This document shows, piece after piece, positions 52,863 through 61,111 of a stretch of DNA of 64,000 nt. The stretch is from the NCBI RefSeq assembly GCF_014207985.1, contig NZ_JACHMI010000001.1, forward strand, positions 12,073,001 through 12,137,000, given 5' to 3'. The translations under genes were made by a program, and so were the position numbers. The notes beneath the pieces are model-generated. The model was not told the DNA's origin and did not search any database. It saw only the letters and a program-made list of their open reading frames with translations. This DNA is from Nonomuraea rubra (GTDB lineage Bacteria; Actinomycetota; Actinomycetes; Streptosporangiales; Streptosporangiaceae). Positions within the stretch are counted from its first letter, which is position 1. Every line of letters begins with the position of its first letter.

Positions 52863-52914
52863 GCCGATCATCACGCCGGACGACCGGGCCGGACGACCGG
52901 GCCGGACGACTGGC
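52838..52914. repeat. 25-bp duplication across the ponA stop, then a 13-bp array
   Basis: GCCGATCATCACGCCGGACG... occurs at 52838 and 52863, the first copy with the TGA stop. It continues as three units of CCGGACGACCGGG (last one degenerate), so repeat expansion has extended beyond the gene. Confidence 0.93.
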
Positions 52915-52967
52915 TGAACGGCTGAGCCGGACGGCTGAGAGGCGCTGAGACCGCCGCCTGAGGCGCT

Positions 52968-53001
52968 GAGGCCTCCGCCCACCATTCGTGGGGGAGGCCT
53001 C
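52968..53001. terminator. ponA terminator
   Basis: GAGGCCTCC-G-CCCAC / GTGGG-GGAGGCCTC, 14 base pairs with one bulge and a five-base loop. Confidence 0.85.
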
Positions 53002-53077
53002 GTCTCCCGGGGGCTCCTGAGGGGTCTCAAGGGCGCGGAGAGGCGTTCGGGCCGCGCTCGGGGCGCGGATCCGGGGG

Positions 53078-53533
53078 CTACTTGGCCAGGCGGGCCTTGA
53101 CCGCCGCGGCCACCCGGCCGCCCTCGGCCCGGCCCGCGACCTTCGGGTTGACCGCCTTCATGACCTGACCCATGGCCTGCGGCCCCGCGGCGCCCGTCTC
53201 GGCGACGGCGGCCTCCACCAGCTCGGCCAGCTCCTCGTCGGAGAGCTGCGCGGGAAGGTACTCCTCCAGCACCGCCTGCTCGGCCAGCTCCGCCTCCGAC
53301 TGCTCCTTGCGGCCCGCGTTGGCGAACGCCTCGGCCGCCTCGCGCCGCTTCTTGGCCTCCTTGGTGAGGACCTTGATGACCTCGTCGTCGGACAGCTGCC
53401 TGGCCTCCTTGCCGGCGACCTCCTCGACGTTGATCGCGGCCAGTGCCATGCGGACGGTCCTGAGGCGTACCTCGTCCTTGCTCTTCATCGAGGCCGTCAA
53501 GTCGGCCTTCAGCTTGTCCTTCAATGCGCTCAT
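53078..53533 (-). CDS. GatB/YqeY domain protein
   Basis: A 151-residue YqeY protein: helical N-terminal domain (LKDKLKADLTASMKSKDEVRLRTVRMALAAINVEEV) and the small C-terminal domain that in GatB contacts tRNA (QAMGQVMKAVNPKVAGRAEGGRVAAAVKARLA). The precise role is unknown. ATG 53533 fits homologues; ATG 53542 is possible. Confidence 0.9.
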   Translation of the reverse strand: MSALKDKLKADLTASMKSKDEVRLRTVRMALAAINVEEVAGKEARQLSDDEVIKVLTKEAKKRREAAEAFANAGRKEQSEAELAEQAVLEEYLPAQLSDEELAELVEAAVAETGAAGPQAMGQVMKAVNPKVAGRAEGGRVAAAVKARLAK

Positions 53534-53624
53534 GCGCTCCATCTTGCCGCCTGCGGGGACCCGTCCGTCGCCGTCCCGGCTCCGTCCGGCCGATGTCACG
53601 CCGGATCTCGGGCATCATGAAGAG

Positions 53625-54518
53625 GTGAGGAAAGCCGTCGCAGTACCCCTGTCCATGCTCGGTCTCGGCCTTGCCGGGCTGGGTTACGCCTCCGTGGTGG
53701 AGCGCAACTGGTTCCGCCTGCGCCGCTTCGACGTGCCCGTGCTGGAGCGCGGCCAGCGTCCCGTGCGCGTCCTCCACCTGTCGGACCTGCACCTGACGCC
53801 GCGCCGGACGATGCTGATCAACTGGGTCCGCTCGCTCGGCGCCCTGGAGCCCGATCTCGTCGTCAACACCGGCGACTCGATCGCCCACCCCGAGGCCGTC
53901 CCCGCGCTCCTGCACGCCCTGGAGCCCCTGCTGTCGCGCCCCGGCCTGTTCGTCTACGGCTCCAACGACCTCTACGCCCCCGTGCCGAAGAACCCGGCCC
54001 GCTACCTGTGGCGTACGTCCAAGAACGACCACCGCCAGCACGTCCCCTCCCTCCCCTGGGAGGAGCTGGGCGCCGGCATGGCGGCCGAGGGCTGGCTCGA
54101 CATGAACAACACCACGGCCCGCATCAAGGTCGGCGACCTCGACGTGGCCGTGGCCGGCATCCACGACTCCCACATCGCCCGCGACCGCTACGACCTGGTC
54201 GCCGGCCCCGCCCCCGCGGACGCCGACCTCCGCCTGGGCGTCATGCACTCGCCCGAGCCCCGCAACATGACCCGCTTCGCCGCCGACGGCTACCAGCTCC
54301 TGCTGGCCGGCCACACCCACGGCGGCCAGCTCTGCATCCCCTTCTACGGCGCCCTGGTCACCAACTGCGGTATCGACCGCGCCCGCGTCAAGGGCCTCAA
54401 CCGCCACGACTCGGCCTGGCTGCACGTCTCCGCCGGGCTCGGCACCTCCCCGTACGCGCCGGTCCGCTTCGCCTGCTTCCCGGAGGCGACTCTGCTGACG
54501 CTGGTGCCGCGGAGATAA
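53625..54518 (+). CDS. Membrane-anchored metallophosphoesterase (Rv3683-like)
   Basis: A 297-residue calcineurin-like phosphoesterase with an N-terminal helix (VAVPLSMLGLGLAGLGYASVV). Metal ligands are in LHLSDLHL, NTGDSI, GSND, and the paired His of LLAGHTHGGQ. Similar to YkuE/LpxH-like enzymes; lipid-linked substrates are possible. GTG 53625 follows AAGAG and starts just before the helix. Confidence 0.92.
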   Translation: MRKAVAVPLSMLGLGLAGLGYASVVERNWFRLRRFDVPVLERGQRPVRVLHLSDLHLTPRRTMLINWVRSLGALEPDLVVNTGDSIAHPEAVPALLHALEPLLSRPGLFVYGSNDLYAPVPKNPARYLWRTSKNDHRQHVPSLPWEELGAGMAAEGWLDMNNTTARIKVGDLDVAVAGIHDSHIARDRYDLVAGPAPADADLRLGVMHSPEPRNMTRFAADGYQLLLAGHTHGGQLCIPFYGALVTNCGIDRARVKGLNRHDSAWLHVSAGLGTSPYAPVRFACFPEATLLTLVPRR

Positions 54519-54584
54519 AGGCGGTCACAAGCACCTTGGAAGTCCGCTAGACTTTCCAAGCACGCACACGACGGGTGTGTGCGC

Positions 54585-54658
54585 CGGGGTGTAGCGCAGC
54601 TTGGCAGCGCGCTTCGTTCGGGACGAAGAGGTCGTGGGTTCAAATCCCGCCACCCCGA
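54585..54658 (+). tRNA. tRNA-Pro (CGG)
   Basis: A 74-base cloverleaf: acceptor CGGGGTG/CACCCCG, anticodon stem CTTCG/CGAAG with loop TTCGGGA (anticodon CGG), and T-arm GTGGGTTCAAATCCCGC. CCA is not encoded. tRNA genes like this are common integration sites, and the next 8.5 kb is foreign-looking DNA. Confidence 0.96.
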
Positions 54659-54678
54659 CAGTATCGCCGCAGGTAGAA

Positions 54679-54705
54679 GGCCGCTTCCGAAGATCGGAAG
54701 CGGCC
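54679..54705 (+). terminator. tRNA-Pro terminator
   Basis: GGCCGCTTCCGA / TCGGAAGCGGCC with a three-base loop, followed by TCTCTTGTCTT. Confidence 0.88.
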
Positions 54706-54744
54706 TCTCTTGTCTTCTGAGTGACTAAGTGCGTGACTACGCTT

Positions 54745-54877
54745 CTACGGCGTCCGTGGCTTGCGTCTCAGACTGGTGCTTCAGAACGTAATCGATCATG
54801 CGCTGCATGGTCTCCACGTTCTCGTACAAGAGCCCCAGCGCCCTGTTGCACTGCTGGCACAAGATCCCTTCTCCGAA
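54745..54877 (-). pseudogene. 3' remnant of a recombination endonuclease VII-like gene
   Basis: The minus strand reads FGEGILCQQCNRALGLLYEN, then VETMQRMIDYVLKHQSETQ to a TAG at 54745. CxxCNxxLG followed by an amphipathic helix is the C-terminal signature of endonuclease VII proteins of actinophages and integrative elements. The first CxxC of the zinc site and the rest of the gene are missing; a stop lies just upstream. Confidence 0.5.
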
Positions 54878-55009
54878 CTACCAGTGCGATCTTCCTCGTT
54901 GAGGTCGAGATGCACCGGGGTCGTCCGTCTGCCGGGTTCTGAGAGAGGGGCGGTCAGAGGGTGCTGGACCGCCCGGCGATCTGGTTGAAGGTGGGCAGGC
55001 CCAGGTGGA

Positions 55010-55207
55010 TCACAGAAGGCTTGAGTGCGGCATGAGCTGAGTCAGCTTCTCCTCGGCGCCCGCCAGGCTGATCTCCAAGCCCTCGACCTCGCCGAGCCAG
55101 CCTTCACGCTGAGCTTCGGCGATCCGATCAAACAGGTTGTAGCGGATCTCGATCAGGCGGTCACGCTGGGACGGTTCAGGCCGGAGGAGCGAACATCGGA
55201 CGCAAGC
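55010..55207 (-). pseudogene. C-terminal remnant of an integrase, paralogous to that at 56-58 kb
   Basis: An intact frame of ACVRCSLLRPEPSQRDRL followed by IEIRYNLFDRIAEAQREGWL and GEVEGLEISLAGAEEKLTQL ends at a TGA at 55010. It aligns to the tail of the 56222-58486 integrase (HACVRC; REGWLGEIEGLQVSLASAEEKLAQL). Only the Cys motif and coiled coil remain. It proves that a second, related recombinase once occupied this tRNA-flanking position. Confidence 0.8.
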
Positions 55208-55276
55208 TTCTCTGAACCAACGAGAGTGTGCCCTGTGATCAGGTGACGGGACGATCAGTCCTGAAGGGGAGGTCCG

Positions 55277-55957
55277 GTGTGGGGCCGGAGAACGGGTGCG
55301 AATGGCGCGGGTGTTAGTTTCCTTCCCGTGTTAAAACACCAGGACGAGACCAGGGCGGCCTACGACGGGGTCGTCGAGCTGTACGCGTCGATGTTTGCTA
55401 ATCGGTTGGAGACGCAGCCGTTCGCGCGGAACATGATCGGCACCTTCGCCGAGCTCGTGCGTGGCACGGGGAACCTGCGTGCAGCCGACGTCGGGTGCGG
55501 ACCCGGGCATCTGACAGCCATGCTGCACGACTTGGGGCTGGACTCCTTCGGGCTCGACCTCTCCCCGGCTATGGTCGCCCACGCCCGGCGGGCCCATCCG
55601 ACGCTGCGGTTCGACGAAGCGCGAATGGAGGCCCTGCCGATCGAGGACGGCGCGCTCGGCGGAGTGCTGGCCCACTACTCGATGATCCATACCCCACCTG
55701 GAGAATTGCCCGCGCTGCTCGCCGAACAGGTGCGTGTCCTGACGCCAGGGGGCCTGCTCCTGGTGTCCTTCTTCGGGACCGAGGGACCGGAGCCGGTCCG
55801 CTTCGACCACAAGGTGGCGCCCGCCTATAGCTGGCCGGCGGAGCAGTTTGCCGAGTTGCTGACCGGGGCCGGACTCGTCACGGTTGCTCGGTTGCTCCAC
55901 GACCCAGCGTCCGAGCGGGGCTTCCTCGACACCCATTTGCTGGCCCGCCGCCCGTAG
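55277..55957 (+). CDS. Class I SAM-dependent methyltransferase
   Basis: A 226-residue methyltransferase with motif I ADVGCGPGHLT, motif II region LDLSPAMVAHARR, LAHYSMIHTPPGE and LTPGGLLLVSFFG. Small-molecule or peptide substrate unknown. GTG 55277 follows AGGGGAGG; GTG 55328 (VLKHQDE) would be more typical of homologues. It lies between two integrase relics and is a cargo gene of the element. Confidence 0.88.
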   Translation: MWGRRTGANGAGVSFLPVLKHQDETRAAYDGVVELYASMFANRLETQPFARNMIGTFAELVRGTGNLRAADVGCGPGHLTAMLHDLGLDSFGLDLSPAMVAHARRAHPTLRFDEARMEALPIEDGALGGVLAHYSMIHTPPGELPALLAEQVRVLTPGGLLLVSFFGTEGPEPVRFDHKVAPAYSWPAEQFAELLTGAGLVTVARLLHDPASERGFLDTHLLARRP

Positions 55958-56014
55958 AGCGTGGCCCGTGGCCTGGGTCGGGGTGGTGTAGATCATCCGT
56001 GTGGATGAGCTCGG

Positions 56015-56288
56015 CTAACTTGAAGGTCCTCTTGCCGTACTGATTCGTGTCGCGATCTGGCTGAAGCGGGGCATGCCGAGCAAGTCCGTCAACCACTTGG
56101 CGTTGACGGACTTGCTCTGCATCGAGCTGGGCGAGCTTCTCCTCTGCGCTGGCGAGGCTGACTTGGAGTCCTTCGATCTCACCGAGCCATCCCTCCTGTT
56201 CAGCTTCGGTGATTCGGGCGATCAAGTTGTCGCGGATCTCGGCAAGCCGTGCCCGTTGGGCCGGGTCAGGTCGGAGGAGCGGCATCTG
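56015..56288 (-). pseudogene. Out-of-frame tail of the large recombinase
   Basis: After the frameshift near 56283-56288 the sequence still encodes the family tail in another frame (LLRPDPAQRARLAEIRDNLI, REGWLGEIEGLQVSLASAEEKLAQL), then near 56120 returns to the original frame (KWLTDLLGMPRFSQIATRIS) up to a TAG at 56015. The intact paralogous relic at 55010 reads TGT-TCG-CTC where this gene reads TGC-CG-CTC, so one base has been lost. Confidence 0.8.
56078..56117. repeat. 15-bp perfect inverted repeat in the recombinase tail
   Basis: GAGCAAGTCCGTCAA (56078-56092) and TTGACGGACTTGCTC (56103-56117) around a ten-base loop. The paralogous relic near 55000 has no such structure, and the second frame change lies here. 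Confidence 0.85.
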
Positions 56289-58486
56289 ACACAAGCGTGC
56301 TCGTGGATGCACGACGTTCCGAAGGCCCGAGCGCAGGTTCCCAGAGAGAGCTTGCGCTTCTCGAAGTGGGCGAGGAAGGCGTCCCACTCCTCGTTCGTCG
56401 GGGTCCGATATTCCTCGCTGGGACGAAGCGATCGTCGACGGGCGATGAATGCGCGGTGCGCTTCGATGGCGTCTGCCGGGTAGATGGCGTTGTAGCCCAT
56501 CGTGGTGTTGATGTCGGAGTGACCGGCCAGGACCTGTGCGATATGGGGCGGCAGGCCGCTGCGGATTGCGTCGGTGATGAAGATTCTTCGGAAGTCGTGA
56601 GGAGCGAAGTCGAGGGGCTCGCCCGCGGAGTCGGTGAGCCCGGTTCGTTTCAGGACCTCGTTAAGACCATCGCGGATCATTTGGCGGGACACCGGCGTGC
56701 GCTGGGCTCCGTATGTCCACTGGAACAGCAGCGGCATCGGCGGGTTCCAGATCTTCTCCGCAACGTCGTAGATGGGCAGCATCGGGATCGCGCCTGTTCG
56801 AGGGTCACGGACGCGGGCGATGACCGTGCTCAGGACGTCGGCCAGCTCTGGGCTGACAAGGAGAAGCCGTTCCTCGTCTGTTTTCGAGGGAGCGACCTGA
56901 AGCAGAGGCACTATGTCACCGCTGGTGGGCAGCTTGTATTGGATCAAGGCGTGATGGCTGGCCTCCAGCATCTCCTCGATCCGGACACCGGTGTGCTGCA
57001 GGGATTCGATCGTGGCCCAGGCCCAGAATGCCCGCTCCTCGAGCAGTCCCAGATGAATGCGTCGGCCGGACTCGTCGTAGGCCCGGAACGGAGTCGACGA
57101 GTCCTTCTTCTGGCGCGTGTAGGTCCTGCCTCTGAACATGAACTGGCCGCCGAGTGGGGCGACTCGGAGGGCGTCCATCCCCTCCTGGGCCTCCGTCCAA
57201 TTCGCCCTGGCGGCACGGACAACGGTGGACAGCGCGGGCAGTCGTTCGCGGGTGCGCTGGTCCATCTTCGCCTTGCGGCGCTTCTCGTGCTTGGAGGTAC
57301 TGGCATCGGCGGCGCTGACCGGGCAAGGAGCAACCCACGGGCCCCAGCGTTCTGGTTCCTCGACGGCCCAGTGGGCCAGGTCGAGGTAGAGGGCTCGCAC
57401 TCCGAGCATGAGGCTGCCGTAGTTGGCGCGCTCCGATATTGCCTCGTGGACTGTGCCATCGGGCAGCCGGCGGCGCGTGACTTTCGTCCGGCTGGCCTGC
57501 TTCCATGCGCTGACGACCTCGGACGGCAGCCGGAGTGTGTCGATGCCGGGCTGAATGCGCTCAATCTGCAGCCAGAAGTTCCTCACGAGCGTCCGTGACG
57601 CGTCCTCCAAGGACGTGTAGTCCATGGTGGGCTGGCGTTCCTTGAGGTACTCGACCAGCAGGTCCCGGATCGGCTTGGACTGCGGCTGGTAGCGGTCGAC
57701 GAGCTGCTCGACCGAGACTTGGCCGGACGTTCGGTGCAGGAGCCTCAGTGACACGGGTGCGTCGGGCGGCAGGTGACCCAGGCTCTTCACCCAGGAGTAG
57801 AACAGGCTTTGTCCGCCCGACGTGGCCCGTTGAGCTCGATGCTCCTCCATGTACTCAATGGCGTCTCCGACATTGATGTCGGCCAAGCCACCTCCCTTGG
57901 CGATGACTAGCTTGACCAGCACGTTCTTGGCGAGAATGCCGAGATGGGAGGACCATGCCTCTGGGCCCACCAACTCCTGAAGGCGGGCGAAGCCATCAGG
58001 GTCACGGTGCCGGGTGATGATGGCACGCAGATTGGTCGAGGTCCGGGTGAGCTGCCAGCGGAGCGATGGCCGGAGCACGTCGGCGCAGACCAGGGCGAAC
58101 AGGCCGGTGTTGAGGATGCCGTTCGCATTCTCCGCGTTGTAGCCGACCCAGGTCGCGTTGAGCTCGTTCCACTGTGCCCCGGTGCCACTCGCCGCGGGAG
58201 ATGCGTTCCAGCGTTGCTGCCAGGTGTCGCCCGGCTGCTTCAGGAGCCAGTGCAGAATGAGTGTTGCGCCCCGGCGCCGGTAGAAGTGGGTGCTCTCGCT
58301 CGCGGCCCGTAGCGGAGGTCGGTTCAGCCGGGCGACAACCTCGTCATAGGAATGGCTGGTGGCAGTCCAGTCGTCCTCGTAAGGCCGCGGCGGGAAACGT
58401 TTCTTGGCGGCCCGGAGGGCCTCGCCGGCGAGCGGCTGAGCGGCTCGGATGGCGGTCGAAGCGACCAAGGTCTCAGTGCTCGTCAC
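56222..58486 (-). CDS. Large tyrosine recombinase (TnpB-like), C-terminus frameshifted
   Basis: A 754-residue site-specific recombinase. The catalytic C-domain shows Arg in HTGVRIEEMLEA, HDFR in FAPHDFRRIF, and His/Tyr in LAGHSDINTTMGYNAIYP; the 400-residue N-terminal part is typical of the large second recombinase of Tn554-like and RIT elements. It starts with a GTG in a GTGA overlap with the upstream recombinase. After HEHACVRC the frame is lost by a one-base deletion and stops at 56222, about 70 residues early. All catalytic residues precede the damage, so partial activity is possible. Confidence 0.85.
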   Translation of the reverse strand: MTSTETLVASTAIRAAQPLAGEALRAAKKRFPPRPYEDDWTATSHSYDEVVARLNRPPLRAASESTHFYRRRGATLILHWLLKQPGDTWQQRWNASPAASGTGAQWNELNATWVGYNAENANGILNTGLFALVCADVLRPSLRWQLTRTSTNLRAIITRHRDPDGFARLQELVGPEAWSSHLGILAKNVLVKLVIAKGGGLADINVGDAIEYMEEHRAQRATSGGQSLFYSWVKSLGHLPPDAPVSLRLLHRTSGQVSVEQLVDRYQPQSKPIRDLLVEYLKERQPTMDYTSLEDASRTLVRNFWLQIERIQPGIDTLRLPSEVVSAWKQASRTKVTRRRLPDGTVHEAISERANYGSLMLGVRALYLDLAHWAVEEPERWGPWVAPCPVSAADASTSKHEKRRKAKMDQRTRERLPALSTVVRAARANWTEAQEGMDALRVAPLGGQFMFRGRTYTRQKKDSSTPFRAYDESGRRIHLGLLEERAFWAWATIESLQHTGVRIEEMLEASHHALIQYKLPTSGDIVPLLQVAPSKTDEERLLLVSPELADVLSTVIARVRDPRTGAIPMLPIYDVAEKIWNPPMPLLFQWTYGAQRTPVSRQMIRDGLNEVLKRTGLTDSAGEPLDFAPHDFRRIFITDAIRSGLPPHIAQVLAGHSDINTTMGYNAIYPADAIEAHRAFIARRRSLRPSEEYRTPTNEEWDAFLAHFEKRKLSLGTCARAFGTSCIHEHACVRCRSSDLTRPNGHGLPRSATT

Positions 58487-59127
58487 CACGAGTTCCCGAA
58501 GAGAGTCTTCATCGAGTCGGAGTTGTAGCCAGGAGCCGGCGGCGCCGGTGGCCGGTCGCGCTGCTCGGCCCGGCGTGCATGATGGGCGCGGACGCGTTCG
58601 ATTACCTCGTCCTGACTGGCCGGAAGGTAGAGCTGTGTGGTCGTCAGATGTGCGTGACCGAGGACCCATTGGACGTCGGTCAGAGGCATGTTGGGGTCGC
58701 GGGCGAGTCGGTAGGACGCGGTGTGGCGTAGATCGTGGAGCGTCCAGTTCGCTCCAAGAAGATCGTTGGTCCGGTTGAACATCGCCCGCGCCGCGTCGTA
58801 GTTCAGCGGACGCCACGGCCGCCTCAGCGTCCACCACAACGGCAGGTTCTTGCCGTGCGGGACGCCGTCTCGCCGGGCCTCCTCCTGGTAGAGCCGTAGC
58901 CAGACGAAGGCGTCGGTTGAGCAGGGAAGCTGCTGGTAGGCCCGGGTTCCCTTCCGAATCACGCCGACCAACTGCTGACCGGGAAGGGCATCACGCTGCC
59001 GACTGGTAAGGAGCTCTTCGGCGCGGGCAGCGTTGGAAACCCAGAAAGCCAGCAAAGCGCGGTCCCTGTTGTGGCGGAGGGCGGCGAAGAGTGCATTGAA
59101 CATCTCGTCGGGGACGCCGGCGATACC
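58483..59127 (-). pseudogene. 5'-truncated tyrosine recombinase (TnpA-like)
   Basis: The 3' part of a recombinase gene: VPDEMFNALFAALRHNRDRALLAFWVSNAARAEELL holds the first Arg of the active site, HDLRHTASYRLA the HxxR, and LGHAHLTTTQLYLP the His and Tyr nucleophile. The N-terminal arm-binding and core domains and the promoter are missing: homology stops at about 59127, exactly where Rhs sequence begins on the other strand. An ATG at 59103 opens a 206-residue frame that would lack the SAM-like domain. Confidence 0.8.
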
Positions 59128-60690
59128 CGCGCCACTTACGGCTACACCGCTTACGGCAAGAACGACGACGAACTCTTCACCGGCGTAGACAAACCCGACC
59201 CCGTCGATCCCACTACCAAGGAGGAGTACAACCCCTACCGCTTCAACGCCAAACGCTGGGACAACTCCACCGGCATGTACGACATGGGGTTCCGCGACTA
59301 CAACCCCGGCCTCAACCGCTTCCTCAACCTAGACAGCTACAACGGCGCCCTGGACGATCTCGCCCTCAGTCTCGACCCCTGGACCGCCAACCGCTACGCC
59401 TTCGGCGGCGGAAACCCCATAACGAACGCCGAGATCGATGGACATTCTCCGGATAACTGTCTCTACGGCGTCTGTTCTGAAGAAGTCGCCAAGAACGGCC
59501 CGCTCTCAAAACAGACGAACAATGTGAACATCGAGGGGCGGACGAGCCGACACATCGGGAAAACGGGTGCCATCAAAGTGCCTGGCGACGTGGACATCAA
59601 AAAGTTCAGGGAAACGTTCACGAAGAAATTCAGCGAAGTCGTCGGCGACAGGAGCCCCAGCGGCTGGACTCTCGTCGAAGACGAACTGAATGCGGCCATA
59701 AACGCCTGCCGTATCATCGGGGAACACAAGTGTGGAAAATGGTACATCGGCCTAGTTTTAGCGCATGCCGATGTTGCTGTAGCCAACGGAGCCAATCCGA
59801 ACGGTGCCAGCCGAGGCCGAACCGGCAAGCGCGGAACTCCGGCCAGCCTGAGAAGAATTACCAGCAAGAATTTCGACGCCGAATGCAATAGCTTCGTACC
59901 TTCCACCGAAGTGCTCATGGCCGACGGCACGCGGAAACCAATCGAGGACATCAAGGTTGGCGACGAAGTTCTCGCCACCGATCCAGAAACTGGCAAGACA
60001 GAGGCCAGGCAGGTCATCGATCTCATCGTGGGCGAAGGTGACAAGCAGCTCGTCCATGTCACCATCGACATCGATGGAGAACAAGGCCGAGACACCGGCG
60101 TCATCATAGCCACCGATGGGCATCCCTTCTGGGTCCCTGAACTACATACGTGGGTCGACGCCGAAAAGCTTGGGCCCGGCATGTGGCTTCGCACCTCCGC
60201 TGGCACCCTGGTTCAGGTTAAGGCGATCAAGCAATGGACCGCACAACAACGTGTCCACAACCTCACGGTCGCAGACCTCCACACGTACTATGTGCTAGCA
60301 GGCAAGACTGCGATACTTGTCCACAACTCACCATTCAACCCATTCTGTAATACGAAAAAGCCTATATTTGGGCCTCGGCCGGATGGTGGCCAGTCATCCG
60401 TGTACATCATCGTTAATCCTGCGACCGGCAACATCTGGAAATACGGGAAAAGTAATAACCCGGTCGGCAGATATACCGCGAAGGACTTCGAAGACTGGAG
60501 TAGAGAGTACGGCGGCAGTTACCGGATGCAGATCCTTAAGAACTTCGACTCAGAGGAAGACGCGCTCGCGGCCGAGCGTTATATGACATCCCGGTTCGGG
60601 GGTCCGGAAAATGATGAGCCATGGGCCAATAGCATCACCCCTCAAGGAAGTTGGGAAGATGAACTCCAAAGAGCGCTAAACCTACACTAG
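59071..60690 (+). CDS. Orphan Rhs C-terminal module with Hint protease and GIY-YIG-like toxin
   Basis: Rhs homology starts at about 59118 (TRATYGYTAYGKNDDELFTG), covers the core end (YDMGFRDYNPGLNRFLN... WTANRYAFGGGNP) and a pretoxin spacer. A Hint domain follows from Cys (59884) SFVPSTEVLMADGT to AILVHN (60327), predicted to cut itself and free the last 120 residues. That end reads SSVYIIVNPATGNIWKYGKS...RYTAKDF...EEDALAAERYMTSRFGG, which has the VYI/YG, Arg and Glu positions of GIY-YIG nucleases. The 5' Rhs shell and export signals are absent. GTG 59071 opens the frame but has no proven expression. GC is lower than the chromosome. Confidence 0.8.
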   Translation: MAEGGEECIEHLVGDAGDTRATYGYTAYGKNDDELFTGVDKPDPVDPTTKEEYNPYRFNAKRWDNSTGMYDMGFRDYNPGLNRFLNLDSYNGALDDLALSLDPWTANRYAFGGGNPITNAEIDGHSPDNCLYGVCSEEVAKNGPLSKQTNNVNIEGRTSRHIGKTGAIKVPGDVDIKKFRETFTKKFSEVVGDRSPSGWTLVEDELNAAINACRIIGEHKCGKWYIGLVLAHADVAVANGANPNGASRGRTGKRGTPASLRRITSKNFDAECNSFVPSTEVLMADGTRKPIEDIKVGDEVLATDPETGKTEARQVIDLIVGEGDKQLVHVTIDIDGEQGRDTGVIIATDGHPFWVPELHTWVDAEKLGPGMWLRTSAGTLVQVKAIKQWTAQQRVHNLTVADLHTYYVLAGKTAILVHNSPFNPFCNTKKPIFGPRPDGGQSSVYIIVNPATGNIWKYGKSNNPVGRYTAKDFEDWSREYGGSYRMQILKNFDSEEDALAAERYMTSRFGGPENDEPWANSITPQGSWEDELQRALNLH

Positions 60691-60709
60691 GCGATTCAGT
60701 CAAGGCTTG

Positions 60710-60747
60710 ACCATCGGCCTCCGAGTTCCTACTCGGAGGCCGATGGT
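60710..60747 (+). terminator. Perfect 17-bp hairpin after the Rhs toxin gene
   Basis: ACCATCGGCCTCCGAGT (60710-60726), loop TCCT, and its exact complement (60731-60747). Confidence 0.85.
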
Positions 60748-60787
60748 ACATCTTGCAAATCGGCTGGATACGGCTACACTGGACGGC

Positions 60788-61102
60788 ATGGTGCAACATT
60801 GGCAGTATTATCGGGCCGAGTGCGAGAACGGTACGTTTATCAATGACCCCTCGGAAGACGCGATCTTTGACCTGCTAATGACGTTGCGGCAACCGGATAA
60901 CGGTTTCGTGGTGATAGAACAGCCGGGAGTCGATCCGCCTTGGTATGTCTGCATCTCCATTATGGACGACGGCGAGTACGAACTAGAATGCCGCGATCAG
61001 CTTCTAGGTACACATCAACTGGAATCCGGGGCTAGCAGGTCTTATGCTGCAAAACAAGCAACAAAATGGCTTGCTAATACTTATCGAACTCATAACTCTT
61101 GA
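60788..61102 (+). CDS. Putative immunity protein for the GIY-YIG-like toxin (Imm1-like)
   Basis: A 104-residue acidic protein beginning MVQHWQYYRAECENGTFIND. The layout (NDPSEDAIFDLLMTLRQPDNGFVVIEQ ... WYVCISIMDDGEYELECRD ... AAKQATKWLAN) resembles Imm1-type immunity proteins of polymorphic toxin systems, by eye. Its place directly behind the toxin supports the role. I start at ATG 60788 because the other in-frame ATG (60743) lies inside the terminator stem. The hairpin between the two genes means it may have its own promoter. Confidence 0.7.
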   Translation: MVQHWQYYRAECENGTFINDPSEDAIFDLLMTLRQPDNGFVVIEQPGVDPPWYVCISIMDDGEYELECRDQLLGTHQLESGASRSYAAKQATKWLANTYRTHNS

Positions 61103-61111
61103 GCTTTTCGC

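Noticed and set aside
50568..54425. 1285-codon minus-strand frame across ponA, yqeY and the phosphoesterase
   Set aside because: It spans three well-supported genes, including a terminator; this is the usual antisense artefact of GC-rich DNA.
55878..56387. Independent small gene antisense of the methyltransferase end
   Set aside because: Its middle section is the out-of-frame tail of the large recombinase, so it is part of that damaged gene.
60743..60787. Earlier ATG for the putative immunity gene
   Set aside because: ATG 60743 is inside the right arm of a perfect 17-bp terminator stem.
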